The notes below the pieces were generated by a model that ran no database searches, was not told the origin of the DNA, and worked only from the letters and a program-made list of their open reading frames with translations. A DNA stretch of 64,000 nt from Zygaena filipendulae (lineage: Eukaryota; Arthropoda; Insecta; Lepidoptera; Zygaenidae): positions 7,904,001-7,968,000 of the forward strand of contig OU015653.1 of NCBI GenBank assembly GCA_907165275.2, read 5' to 3'. Positions 1-10,515 of this stretch are shown piece by piece. A program made the position numbers and the translations under genes. Each line of letters opens with the position of its first letter. The stretch's first letter is position 1.

Positions 1-356
1 TTCAAAAGTTCTTTTATATTTGTAAAAGCTAGCTTATAAAACCTAGCCTACCTACACTGGCTTATTCAATTAACATTTTTTCGGATCGGATGTTGCGAGG
101 ATACCGGAAATTAAAAACTGTCTATAGTATAACAAATCTCATATTGAATGACGTTGAAGTTATCTGTAAGTAAATAAATTTGATTCTATTGCATTGTTAC
201 AATTTATAGGTACCTACAGAGATTTTTTTTTTATAAAATGACATTTAAGGGTATTTGCTCTAATTTTGGCAGACTATAAGTAAAGGTATAGTAAGGTATA
301 GGTATAAGTAGTCCGAATACACCTTTAGCACCACTTTTCAGATAATCCCTACTTCC

Positions 357-515
357 CTACTAATATTATAAATGTGAAAGTAACTTTGTCTGTCTGTCTG
401 TTACGCTTTCACGTCTTAACGGCTCAACTGATCACCATGAAATTTTGCATAAACGTTACCAGGAGTACAGAGAAGGTCATAGGGTATTTTTTATCCAAAA
501 ATTCCCGCAGGAAAA
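357..515 (-). repeat. Lepidopteran interspersed repeat fragment, reversed
   Basis: Reads as the reverse complement of the family seen complete at 57059-57280. It starts at the TAATATTATAAATG end, carries the GTCTGTCTGTCTG stretch, and ends near the CCCGCAGG box. The head (ACTAGCTGTGCCCCGCGG) is missing. Confidence 0.65.
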
Positions 516-2284
516 ATAACTCTACTACTATAGGCTCAACGAGAATTCCATTAAATCAGTAGTTACTGCAGAATACGCTGTGGAAACTATTATAAGTAAG
601 TAATAACAAGTTATTATTTTAAATAGTTACGAGTCACTTTATTTCATAATTTGAATTCTTATTTCAACTTTTTAGTTATTTACTAGGTAAGTATAAAATT
701 TAAATTTAAATGTGCAAAATCGGCATTTCATATTGTTAGTGGAATCAAAATATAAGATCCGTGCGACATCGGATTGCCACTATAGTATTTAAAATTTATC
801 CAACTACACTTAGGTATATACACTTCAAATTTAATGTTATTTATATTAAGGAAGCATAGAATATAAGAATAAGCAATTAATTTAATAAACTAATATTGAT
901 TTCGTTTAGGTTCCAAATGCGATAGACAAAAGCTACGTAGGTAACGTAAGATTGTAGGTAGTTTGGTCACTAATATATATTTGAAGGCTCATTACTCTGT
1001 CTACTCATTACATTACGTACACCTATTCGCTACCCACAGTGGGTTGTTGCCATTACTGGGCATAAATAAAGAGCCGGAAGTTCAGCTCCCACCGAGGTTC
1101 CTATTGTAACCCTTGAGATTAGATAGGCGTGATGATTGCCAAAGTTTGATTGAGCTTAGTCTCTATACCCTTTCACAGGTTTCCTTGAAACGGATAGGTA
1201 CGTGCTTAATCGGTACAGTTGTATTGAATACAAAAACTGTCTAAAACTATTGTGATAAAAGAATAGGTATGTATAGTTATAAATATTATATTACTATTCC
1301 GTTAGGGATGTTATTTTATAAAATAATTAAAATTAGAAGTTTCGGTTTTTTATTTTGGTCTAGTTGTTGTCCGCGGTTTCAGTCGCGGTAAATTCAGAGT
1401 TCCTGCGTTAGTTCCGGTATAAAACCTTATTGTTATAAGGTTTATTTTATTTTATTTATTTTTTTTTTTTTTTTTTGTTTTTATGCAAACATTAACAAAT
1501 TATGAACCTAAACCTTTCACATGAATTACTCTATCTATTGGTGAAGACTGCAATCGATTCCTTACCGATGTTCACAAACAAATATAAAAATCAAGATCCA
1601 ATTGATACATTTTGAGCTGCAATGAATAAACTTCTCAGCGTACGGATTTCCGCAAAAAAAAATATGAAAATACGTGAAAAAAGTCGGAAGCACAGCTAGT
1701 TATTGAAATTATGTCAATTTATTGATTTTAGGAACAAATCTTGCAAATACTAACATAATAATTGCTCAAGCCCTTCTTGCGGTTCTTGTTCATGATAATC
1801 CTTGTTTAGGTTGAAGGGAAAACTTTCCGAAACCATAACATTTATGCGATGAATTATAGCATTTGTTTAGGACCTAAATACGAGAACATTTCATACAAAC
1901 TTAAGTTTAAAATATAGAATTAAGTAGGTCCTGAAGGCGTATACCTACCAACGCCAATAGTGCCACTTGCTAAAAGATAAATTAATGTAGAGGTCATTCA
2001 CCCGTGTAAACCCGCGCTTTTACTCTTATTCATCAGTGTCTTTAATTTACGTATAAATCCCTTTAGTTACATGTAAGCACGAGTTATCGAGTGTTTGAAT
2101 AAGTCTTTCTCTTCAATCTTACACACTGTACATAGTGCGACTGCTTTACGGAAAAACAAAGCAACTGTCATTTTATTCGAAATGAGTTTTTTTTCTATTT
2201 TTGCCTCTTTTCACGCATAACGGACCTTGCTACATACTCACAACCATCAAAAAGGCTTTAGTCTTAGAGAAATTAAAATTAAGA

Positions 2285-2362
2285 AAGTAATAATAATAAT
2301 AATAATCCACTTCACAACACACACTTGATCCCACACTAAGCTATAAGCTTGTGTCGTGGAAA
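2285..2362 (+). repeat. Dispersed repeat with AAT microsatellite end
   Basis: About 75 bp, from a TAA run through CCACTTCACAACACACAC to AGCTATAAGCTTGTGTCGTGG. An inverted copy lies at 29915-29995 and ends in the matching ATT run. A microsatellite-tailed, variably truncated pair like this is typical of a non-LTR element 3' end. The family is not identified. Confidence 0.5.
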
Positions 2363-3242
2363 CCAAATCGTTGAACTATGAAAGGTTTGTTTTAAATAAA
2401 GCGATTTCCGGTTTTTTGCTCCTGCTGTAAAATTTGTTCCGCTGCAATTACTTTGTTTTTCGGTAGGGCAGCCGAGTGTTATTGCACTGTTTTTAGTAAG
2501 ATTGCAGCTTAAATATTACTGTTCAATTGAAAAGTACATTTTACATTTGTAGGTACATTGTTGAAAATATTACTAACCTTTTTTGATACATTATATTGAA
2601 GCGAAGTTAACTTAAGTTGTTGAGAGATAACCAGACCTACATTATTTGAATAAAGCAATGTTATGTTGAAATAATATAATATACTCGTAACTTGCGTATG
2701 CATATATTTGCAAGTGTGGATTATTCCTACCGAGATCTCTACTGTGCACGCGTCATAAGCCACAGTTGGCGAGTGATGATGACATCTCGACCTTGCTGCA
2801 GCTCAATGGGTAGCTTTATTTTAGCCAAAGACATTCCAACTCAAATTACTTTGAACAAATGTGTTACAATAATTTTCTATTGTTAAAAAGCTTTTTTAAA
2901 ACCGCTTCAGAAAGAAATTATAGTTAATGGAAAACCTCAGGCTTCATGAAAGGAAAAAGTGCTATGCCCCCTGTTTACATCATGTGTTAGCTAGTTGTAA
3001 CTCATTTTCGATGTTCACAGTAGGTATAGATTAGATTTATTTATTTCAAAATCAAATTCAAAATTACATTGCATAATAAATATTATACTACTGTAAAATT
3101 AAATTATTTTTCAATAACTAACACTTGTATTATCAAAATACCCATAACAAATTACATATTTTACAGAATTGGAAAAAGCCGTGAGGAACTTCAGTCCTGA
3201 CGGGGTCCCTCGTCCGCACACGTTTTTATGTATTTATACTTT

Positions 3243-3465
3243 ACTAGCTGTCCCTCGCGGTTTTACCCGCAGTATTTTCGAAATTTCCGTAGGAATTTCA
3301 GGATAAAAAGTACCTTATTTCACTCAGGACTATCAGAGCTTCCTATAAGTGAAAAATTTTTCAAAATCGGTTCAGTAGACCCCCTACAACGTTTCAAACT
3401 CACAAATTCTCAAACTCCCAAATTCACAAACTTTACCTCTTTATAATATCAGTGGGTATAGATAA
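3243..3465 (+). repeat. Lepidopteran interspersed repeat, near full length
   Basis: Begins ACTAGCTGTCCCTCGCGG, continues through the TTTCCGTAGGAATTTC box and a GGATAAAAAGTACC motif, and ends in CTCACAAATTCTCAAACTCC-type repeats and TTTATAATAT. It belongs to the sub-variant with CAAACTCACAAA tails also seen at 15753-16190 and 17938-18141. Confidence 0.7.
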
Positions 3466-4381
3466 ATATAAAGTATGCCATACATAAAGTATAACCAAAG
3501 AAAACATTGTTTATCAAATTAAAATGAAGTAAGCACTTGAATAATGAACGTAAATAATAAGTATTAGGTACTATGGTGATTTGGTGACTGAAAATAAATC
3601 TGTGCTAGGTATAGCCAGAAGGCTTAGCTATATAGTAAGTATATAGTAACGCTCGTAACCAGTAACTGCTTGTCTAAAGATAACAGTATGTACGAATAAC
3701 TTGAAAAAAAAAATTCTTTTTTCGTAGAACTAAACCCTGTGTTCTAAGTTTCTCAAAAGAATTGAAATACCTATCTATATTGCTGCTTTAATTTGATTTT
3801 GTAGTTCTTAGGATTACAGTGATTTTTAACTATTATTTAATAAAATACCTAAAGTATTTCATCATATTTGTAATGTAATACAGATATTATATATGTTGTG
3901 AACGCCGTTAAATATATAAAAATAACTTAAAAACTTATTTAATACCTATACCGTTAATAATATTTTATGTTATTGCCTTATACAATAATATGAGAGCAGC
4001 TAAAGCAAACTTGTTATGAAATAAACATGCGTGTTTCCTTACACATCGTTTTGTTTACCAGTGTCGAGATTCCTTTCTTTCGCTGGTTTGCTAAATTGCT
4101 TTGTTTTTTCTACGGCTGACAGAAGGATATGAGAGGTTAACGCCACGCTAACATTCGGTTAGTGCAGAGGTAATAAGGCACAAACACGAGTTGATAACAT
4201 GCAATATTGTATTACGTGTATGTCATTTCATTTCAACTTAGTCTTACGAACCTGCTGAAGTGATTATACCAATTTCGGAATTTGAATTTAAATAAACTTT
4301 TGTAAAAATTTGTTACTAGTTGTAACTAGTTGTAACTCACGGTTTAAAATAGGTACGTGAATCGCAGGATTCCTTCGGCAA

Positions 4382-4415
4382 TATAAAAGGCCGTGCGTTA
4401 TGCAGGCAGTCAGTC
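4382..4415 (+). promoter_or_regulatory. Candidate core promoter (TATA box plus initiator)
   Basis: TATAAAA at 4382-4388 is followed by the arthropod initiator TCAGTC at 4410-4415. With the initiator A (4412) as +1, the TATA box begins at -30, which is textbook spacing. A possible short 5' exon would run from 4412 to a GTAAAA donor after 4448. No coding exon follows directly. It could serve the gene whose first coding exon is at 16649, about 12 kb away, but that link is only inference. Confidence 0.35.
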
Positions 4416-4871
4416 ACGGTTATGCACGGTCCTTCTGTTTTATATGCAAGTAAAACATACAACATTATTTAACGTACAATTATAGGTACTATAAGTAATT
4501 TATTTTTTGCCTGAATCATAGCTGTTCTTTTAGTTGCGGTAAAAAGTTTGACATAGATTGTACTTCAGTATTGTGTATATCAAGGCGATTAATAGTAATA
4601 GCACGCACAACAATTGGAATAAAACCTTTTCCTATATCCGACAGTAAGTACTTAGAAGTATGAATTCGTTCGCACAATAACCACATCAAAATATCTCGAC
4701 TGCATTTCCACCTGCGAATGGGTAGTCCAAAAACCCCCAAAGCGATGACAGGTGCACGGCCCTCCATACATTGACAAAAGCAACACGCTAGACCTATTTC
4801 ACATTTATAAATCATAAATTAGAAATCAAACTCGAACTTTACATAAAATTAAGATAATTTTATAACATAAT

Positions 4872-5406
4872 CTACTCCTGAAAAAGTTGGAGAGAATTGG
4901 TATTTGTGGGGACCTACTTAGGTGGTTCACGTCATACATTGACAACCGCTCTCAAGCTGTCGTTGTCAATAATTATATTTCCGGGTGGGTTTGAGTCCCT
5001 AGCGGCTTCCCGCAGGGATCTTTGCTTGGGCCCTTGTTGTTTGCAGTTTTTGTAAACGACTTAGTTTTACTGACGATATGAAAATATTTGCTACTGTTTC
5101 CACATTCTCTGATGCACTGCGATTGCAAAGTGATCTGCAACGCCTCGAGATCTACTGCGCTGCCAACCATCTTGATCTGAATCCAATAAAATGCAGTGTC
5201 GTTACTTTCAGTCGTAAGCGTCTTACGGTTATTTTCAACCACCAGTTAAAGGACATAAACCTCCCGAGGAACACAACTGTGCGCGATCTTGCTGTGTGTC
5301 ACGATTCTGGTCTGCTGTTCGATAGTCATGTCAATAAAATAGTGAACCAAGCTTCTAGGATGCTTAGGTTTATCATGCGTTATAATCGAGATTTTGAGTG
5401 TGTGAA
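4872..5406 (+). pseudogene. Jockey/CR1-like LINE reverse transcriptase remnant, 5' piece
   Basis: Translation shows reverse transcriptase motifs of a non-LTR retrotransposon: a lysine/leucine-rich helix and WFTSYIDNRSQ (about 4872-4960), then the PQGSLLGPLLFAVFVNDL block (about 5012-5066), then DDMKIF and about 100 further residues to 5406. There is an in-frame stop near 4990. A frame change with loss of sequence just before the DD box leaves only the tail of the usual ADD catalytic motif. The reading frame is cut at 5406 by the Copia insertion and resumes at 9767. The element is 5' truncated and dead. Clade assignment (Jockey or CR1 superfamily) rests on motif recognition only. Confidence 0.75.
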
Positions 5407-5665
5407 TGTTAAATAATGAAATGTGTCGGACAGCCACTTCATTTATGTTATTGGTCTGTGGTTTTTATCTTTGGCATTATTAGGAGGTAGAGTGTCTATG
5501 GTGAGTTGTTGGATCTCTAAGGAGTTTGTGGTTGTTGGGTTAAAAAATATGTAAGATGGTAATTAATAAGTGTGATGTTAAAATTTTTTATATAAAAGGA
5601 AAATAAAACAGTGATTAAATAATTAAATTAGTTTATTTTTGTTGAACAAGCCAAAAAAGCCAAAA
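5407..5665 (+). repeat. Copia 5' LTR
   Basis: 259 bp beginning TGTTAAATAATG and ending GCCAAAA. It contains a TATATAAAAGG box near 5590 followed by AATAAAA, a plausible promoter and polyadenylation pair. The 3' terminus is AAAA and not the canonical CA. The end is fixed by the matching duplication GTGAA at the right end of the element. Confidence 0.93.
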
Positions 5666-5682
5666 GCACGCTTCCACTGCGC
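5666..5682 (+). other. Copia primer binding site (initiator tRNA-Met, internal)
   Basis: GCACGCTTCCACTGCGC is the exact complement of 17 nt in the D-arm half of eukaryotic initiator tRNA-Met (GCGCAGTGGAAGCGTGC). It abuts the LTR. Copia-type elements are known to prime from an internally cleaved initiator tRNA-Met instead of a tRNA 3' end, so the match supports both the classification and the LTR boundary. Confidence 0.85.
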
Positions 5683-5736
5683 AAACAAAGAATTGCTGGA
5701 TTACCTATTTGATAATATTTCTTTGATACGAGCAAA

Positions 5737-8700
5737 ATGGCTGCACCTCAAGAATTTAAAACGTACAACATAAAACAGTTTGATGGAGAGAACTTTAATA
5801 CCTGGTTATACCGTTTGAAAATTATATTAAATGAGCAAGATTGTATTGATGCAATATTAAAATCGAAATTTGCCTGTGACCTAGCAAACAAAAAGCAGGA
5901 GGCCCGAGCGAAAAGCATTTTAGTGAGTGTTGTCGCTGACAGCCATATCGAGTACATAAAAGATGAGAACACTGCGTATTCCATGCTGAAAAAACTAGAA
6001 GACAATTTTATGAAGAAAAATACTAGAAGTAGAATGTTCTTACGTAGACAACTCTCGGATATGAAATTTCATGAAAAGTCCAAGCTACTAAATCATTTTA
6101 CAGAAATGGAGCAAATTTTCACTCAATTGAAGAATGCGGGATCTGATCTATCGGAAGAAGAGAAGGTAAATTACTTGTTGTTGTCCATGCCTAAATCATA
6201 TGAAATTGTTATTACTACATTGGAGACTATGCCTGACTTAAATTTAAGTTTTGTGAAAGAAAGACTGTTGGGAGAAGAGGAAAAAAGAAAGAAAGTTTTA
6301 AAACAAGATGAGAGCGAGTATTATTCATCTGCATTTAACTGCTTCAACTGTGGACGTCCAGGTCATAAGTATTATCAGTGTTACCATCGTCAAGAAACAT
6401 TTAACAGAGGATCTTCACACAATCATAGGAACTTTGTCCGTGGTAATTTTTCAAGTGGGTCAGGTATTCACAGAGGGGGCCGTGGTGGATTTGCTCATCA
6501 AAGAGTTTTTAGTCAGCCAGCTAGAGGAAGCTTCAATCAACCAAGCAGGGGTAGTAACAGTCAACGCGGAAGAGGAAGTTATAGTAGGCGAGAAAATGGA
6601 CAATTTAATAAAAAATCGTATCTGGTTCAGGATTTTTCAGATGACAATGCTTTTATTTGTAATTCTGACATGGATTGTGGCATGTCAAGCTTAACATCAT
6701 GGTATATAGACTCTGGTTGCTCTGATCATCTCACTAATGACAAAAAATTGTTTAATGATGGGTTTGTTATGCTTAAAAGTCCTAAATTAATTTGCGCTGC
6801 CAAAAATGGCATAACTTTAACTGCAATAGGAATCGGTAATATAAAAACTAAAACAATGGTTAATGGAGTTGCTTATTACCATACTGTCAAAAATGTTTAC
6901 TTTGTTCCCGATCTGCGCAAAAATTTATTGTCTGTGTCAAAACTAGAAAGTGCTGGTTATACTGTAATTTTTTCAAATGGGTGTGTTGAGATATATAATC
7001 CTAAGCAAATATTAATAATTATTGGCTATCCGGAAGGTTCTTTATTTTCGGTAGAATTAACTTTAAATAATACCTATTGTAATTATTCAAACATTAAAAA
7101 TAATGAAAAAATTGATCTATGGCATAAGCGCTTTGCACATTTGTCAATGAATAGTTTAAGTCAAATAATCAATAATGACATGGTAGAGGGAATGACAGAT
7201 TTAAAAGGAATTAAAATAGAGAATGCATTATGTGAAACATGTATGATAGGACGCATGACAAGATTGCCATTTGACAAACCTGGAAATAGGGCGACTAAAC
7301 CACTACAACTTGTACACAGCGATGTGTGTGGGCCGATCACACCACAGACTTGGGACGGATATAACTACTATGTGACATTTATAGATGATTTTACCCATTA
7401 TGTGATAGTCTATTTAATAAAGCACAAATCTGAAGTGTTTGAGAAATTTAAACAATATTTTTACTATGCTACTAAACATTTTAATTTGGGCCTACTAAAC
7501 TTACGGACTGATGGGGGAGGAGAATATGTCTCAAACGAATTCAAGGACTTTTGCTATCAAAATGGCATTACTCTGCAACATACTGTTCCATACAACCCAG
7601 AAATGAACGGACTTGCTGAACGTATGAACCGGACATTGACAGACAGAGCTCGGACAATTTTAATTGAATCTAAATTAGACAAATCATTATGGGGTGAAGC
7701 TATATTGTACTCGGCTTATGTGACAAACAGATGCCCTACAGCATCAAAAAATTTGACACCTTCTGAACTATGGGTTGGTAGAAAACCAAATGTGGCAAAT
7801 ATGAAAGTTTTTGGTAGTAGTGCATATATGCATATCCCAAAGGAACAAAGGAAAAAATTGGACCCAAAAGGGAAAAAGATGACTATGGTAGGATATAGTT
7901 TGAATGGATACAAGTTATGGGATCGGGATGCAGGAAAAGTAATTGTTGCAAGGAATGTGATATTTCAAGAAAGAGAGGATATTAAAGATGAAAATAGTGT
8001 GGAAATTTTAAGATTAGAGAACCCAAGTGAAAATACTGAAGATGAAATTGTAGAACAACAAATAGGAAAAGAGGATACAAATACTGCCAAGACTGAAATA
8101 AAACAAGCTGAAGAAAGAAATATTGAAACACAGGAAATTCAGGATTCAGGAAGAGTGAAAAGGAAAATACAAAAACCTAAATGGCAAGAAGATTATGAAA
8201 TAAATTTTGAAGATGATCAAGATGAAGTATTATTTGCATTGCTATCGGGATACGTCACAGAAGTACCTGAAACATATGAAGAAATAAATGATAGAAAAGA
8301 TGATAAATTATGGAAGAATGCTGTTAAGGAAGAGATAAATGTTCTAGAAGAAAGCAATACATGGATAAAGGTGAAAAGAGAAGCACATATGAAGCTACTA
8401 GATACGAAATGGATTTTTACGAAAAAAGAAGTAGGAGACAAAGAGATACACAAAGAAAGGCTTGTAGTATTAGGCTATCAACAAAAGGAACAAATACAAG
8501 ATGTATATTCTCCGGTATTAAAAATGCAAACATTAAGAACTCTGTTGGCAATTGCTGTCAGATATGACTTATTACTTTTAGGAAGAGACTTAACCCAAAT
8601 AAATAGATTGAAACACTTCTTGACGACTCAGTTCAGAATGAAAGATTTAGGAAACCAAGACTTGACATATTTAGGTATCACAATTAAAAGGCAAGATGAC

Positions 8701-9513
8701 TCTATTTTTATTAATCAGACAAAATACTTACAAAATATTCTTAAAAAATATGGAATGCAAGATTGCAAAGGCTGTGACAGTCCAATGGATACAAATTTTA
8801 AATTAGATGACAATAAAATTGATATGTCTTATGAAAAGCAATGTAGATCATTAATTGGTTCACTCTTATATGCTACTGTAAATTCTAGACCAGATTTAGC
8901 TTATTCAGTTTATTACCTAAGTAGATTTCAATCTAAACCTAACGAAACATTATGGAAGTCCTTAAAGAGAGTTTTAAGATATGTTAAGCAAACAATTCGT
9001 TATAACTTAGTTTTTAATAAAAATGATACATGTCCATTGGTTGGGTTTGCAGATGCTGATTGGGGGAGAGATGTAGATAGGAAATCAACCACAGGGTATC
9101 TATTTCTAATTTATGGAAATACTGTTATTTGGAAGTCTAAAAAGCAATCTGTAGTTGCTCTGAGTACTACAGAAGCCGAATTGATTTCTCTTTGTGAAGC
9201 TTGTGTAGAGTCATGTTGGATTATTAAATTATTAAGAGATTTAAATATTGTAATTGATAACTTTAAGATTTATGAGGACAACCAAAGCACGATTAAGTCA
9301 GTTCAAACATATGATCAAAGAAAACTTAAACATTTAGAAATTAAATATAATTTTATTAAACAAAAGGTCGAACAAGGTTTGGTTACAGTTGAGTATATAA
9401 GAACTGATAAACAAATAGCTGATATATTTACTAAACCTGTTTGCAAGACTAAGCTTAAAGAATTTGTTGTAAAGTTAGGAGTAATAAATGTTGTGGCTGA
9501 GGAAGAGTGTTAA
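5737..9513 (+). CDS. Copia gag-pol polyprotein, RT core deleted
   Basis: A 1258-residue frame encodes the retrotransposon structural and replication polyprotein. In order: capsid-like gag (about 1-195); CCHC zinc knuckle CX2CX4HX4C (C202, C205, H210, C215); an RGG/serine/glutamine-rich linker; aspartic protease with DSG (D325); integrase HHCC finger (H463, H468, C499, C502); DD35E integrase core (D529, D592, E628); a charged linker; the N-terminal reverse transcriptase with TKWIFTKK; and a complete RNase H (D1106, E1148, D1181). At about residues 945-949 the frame jumps from VRYDLLLL to GRDLTQINRL. The palm segments with the (Q)MDV...AFLNG and YVDD motifs are absent, an in-frame loss I estimate at well over 100 residues. 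No other stops or frameshifts are seen. The last codon and stop lie inside the 3' LTR. The start is the first methionine after the primer site. Confidence 0.95.
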   Translation: MAAPQEFKTYNIKQFDGENFNTWLYRLKIILNEQDCIDAILKSKFACDLANKKQEARAKSILVSVVADSHIEYIKDENTAYSMLKKLEDNFMKKNTRSRMFLRRQLSDMKFHEKSKLLNHFTEMEQIFTQLKNAGSDLSEEEKVNYLLLSMPKSYEIVITTLETMPDLNLSFVKERLLGEEEKRKKVLKQDESEYYSSAFNCFNCGRPGHKYYQCYHRQETFNRGSSHNHRNFVRGNFSSGSGIHRGGRGGFAHQRVFSQPARGSFNQPSRGSNSQRGRGSYSRRENGQFNKKSYLVQDFSDDNAFICNSDMDCGMSSLTSWYIDSGCSDHLTNDKKLFNDGFVMLKSPKLICAAKNGITLTAIGIGNIKTKTMVNGVAYYHTVKNVYFVPDLRKNLLSVSKLESAGYTVIFSNGCVEIYNPKQILIIIGYPEGSLFSVELTLNNTYCNYSNIKNNEKIDLWHKRFAHLSMNSLSQIINNDMVEGMTDLKGIKIENALCETCMIGRMTRLPFDKPGNRATKPLQLVHSDVCGPITPQTWDGYNYYVTFIDDFTHYVIVYLIKHKSEVFEKFKQYFYYATKHFNLGLLNLRTDGGGEYVSNEFKDFCYQNGITLQHTVPYNPEMNGLAERMNRTLTDRARTILIESKLDKSLWGEAILYSAYVTNRCPTASKNLTPSELWVGRKPNVANMKVFGSSAYMHIPKEQRKKLDPKGKKMTMVGYSLNGYKLWDRDAGKVIVARNVIFQEREDIKDENSVEILRLENPSENTEDEIVEQQIGKEDTNTAKTEIKQAEERNIETQEIQDSGRVKRKIQKPKWQEDYEINFEDDQDEVLFALLSGYVTEVPETYEEINDRKDDKLWKNAVKEEINVLEESNTWIKVKREAHMKLLDTKWIFTKKEVGDKEIHKERLVVLGYQQKEQIQDVYSPVLKMQTLRTLLAIAVRYDLLLLGRDLTQINRLKHFLTTQFRMKDLGNQDLTYLGITIKRQDDSIFINQTKYLQNILKKYGMQDCKGCDSPMDTNFKLDDNKIDMSYEKQCRSLIGSLLYATVNSRPDLAYSVYYLSRFQSKPNETLWKSLKRVLRYVKQTIRYNLVFNKNDTCPLVGFADADWGRDVDRKSTTGYLFLIYGNTVIWKSKKQSVVALSTTEAELISLCEACVESCWIIKLLRDLNIVIDNFKIYEDNQSTIKSVQTYDQRKLKHLEIKYNFIKQKVEQGLVTVEYIRTDKQIADIFTKPVCKTKLKEFVVKLGVINVVAEEEC
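9499..9507 (+). other. Copia polypurine tract
   Basis: GAGGAAGAG directly precedes the 3' LTR, the expected place for plus-strand priming. It also encodes the glutamates near the end of pol, so the tract is under two constraints. Confidence 0.7.
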
Positions 9514-9766
9514 ATAATGAAATGTGTCGGACAGCCACTTCATTTATGTTATTGGTCTGTGGTTTTTATCTTTGGCATTATTAGGAGGTAGAGTGTCTAT
9601 GGTGAGTTCTTGGATCTCTAAGGAGTTTGTGGTTGTTGGGTTAAAAAATATGTAAGATGGTAATTAATAAGTGTGATGTTAAAATTTTTTATATAAAAGG
9701 AAAATAAAACAGTGATTAAATAATTAAATTAGTTTATTTTTGTTGAACAAGCCAAAAAAGCCAAAA
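9508..9766 (+). repeat. Copia 3' LTR
   Basis: 259 bp, same length as the 5' LTR with no indels and one mismatch seen by eye (C at 9609). It begins TGTTAA, supplying the last cysteine codon and stop of gag-pol. It is followed directly by the duplication GTGAA. Confidence 0.93.
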
Positions 9767-10515
9767 GTGAAAACATTCAAAGTTCTTTAATGTACGTTTG
9801 TTCGCACTCAACTGGAAAATGCTTCTCAGATCTGGAATCCTCGGTACGCCACTTACATAACCCGCATCGAGAGCATACAGAAAAGGTTCTTCAGATATTT
9901 GGGTTATCGTATTGGGGATAGCTGTGATTCCTATCGTTACCACGATCTCTGCCGGAAGCATCATTTGCTCCCGCTGGCTAAGAGAAGAGAAATAGCTGAC
10001 TTAACCTTTCTCTTGAAGATAGCTCAAGGCACCATTGACTGCCCCGACCTTCTATCGCTACTATCAATAAATGCTCAACCCAAACGTTTGAGGAATAATA
10101 ATATCTTAAAACTTCCCATTTCGTCAACTAATTATGGGCAAAACACATACATTCTGCGTGCGAGTGGTAACTTCAACGGATTATCCGCTAGATATGATCT
10201 GTTGGATCTCTTCAATACTAACGTGGTGATGGTGAGACGTACCTATGCTTGGTGATGATTTCTGTCCATAATTAATTATTTATAATAATATATGCTATTG
10301 TGCAGGTATTGAATATATTATGCGAGATGTGATTAGGCAATTTTTCGCTTGTACTGTAAATTGTGCGACGCTATGTGCTGACGCTGTGTTAGTCTAATTT
10401 GAGTCTAAATGTGAAGACCTATAATTAGGCATTTGTTTTATATAGAATCTATACATAGAAATTTAAGTGTGCTGCTGGTCTTCCTAGTAAATAAATAAAT
10501 AAATAAATAAATAAA
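9767..10515 (+). pseudogene. Jockey/CR1-like LINE remnant, 3' piece
   Basis: Once one copy of the GTGAA duplication is ignored, the reading frame of 5078-5406 continues here, with a stop after 8 codons. A long stretch typical of the C-terminal end of Jockey/CR1 polymerases follows: QIWNPRYATYITRIESIQKR at about 9824-9883, then a frame to 10254. The 3' untranslated part ends in AAAT tetranucleotide repeats (about 10488-10515), a common LINE tail. Together with 4872-5406 this is a single 5'-truncated element. Confidence 0.75.

Larger units (their letters stand above)
1..4381. other. Non-coding AT-rich stretch
   Basis: No convincing gene is seen. Open frames here are short, lack splice signals and are AT-rich chance frames. 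The stretch holds a reversed fragment of the common lepidopteran repeat (357-515), a T-rich run (about 1447-1477), a dispersed repeat ending in AAT units (2285-2362) and a near full-length repeat copy (3243-3465). A GC-richer, non-repetitive patch lies at about 1030-1200. Confidence 0.6.
5407..9766 (+). mobile_element. Ty1/Copia LTR retrotransposon, complete, inserted in a LINE
   Basis: Two 259-bp LTRs (5407-5665 and 9508-9766) flank one long gag-pol frame. The duplication GTGAA lies directly outside (5402-5406 and 9767-9771); 5 bp is the usual Copia value. By eye the LTRs differ at one base (G at 5508, C at 9609), so the insertion is recent. Order is LTR, tRNA primer site, gag-pol, purine tract, LTR. 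The pol frame order (protease, integrase, reverse transcriptase, RNase H) is that of Ty1/Copia, not Gypsy. The reverse transcriptase lacks its catalytic core, so this copy should be non-autonomous. Neighbours on both sides are the two halves of the same LINE. Confidence 0.95.

Noticed and set aside
4516..4815. 99-codon minus-strand frame near the TATA/initiator pair
   Set aside because: No recognisable domain, no splice or start context, cysteine-rich in an unpatterned way; likely chance.
6308..6694. Second long frame inside Copia gag
   Set aside because: It overlaps the real gag-pol frame in a repetitive RGG/Ser-rich region and has no family features.
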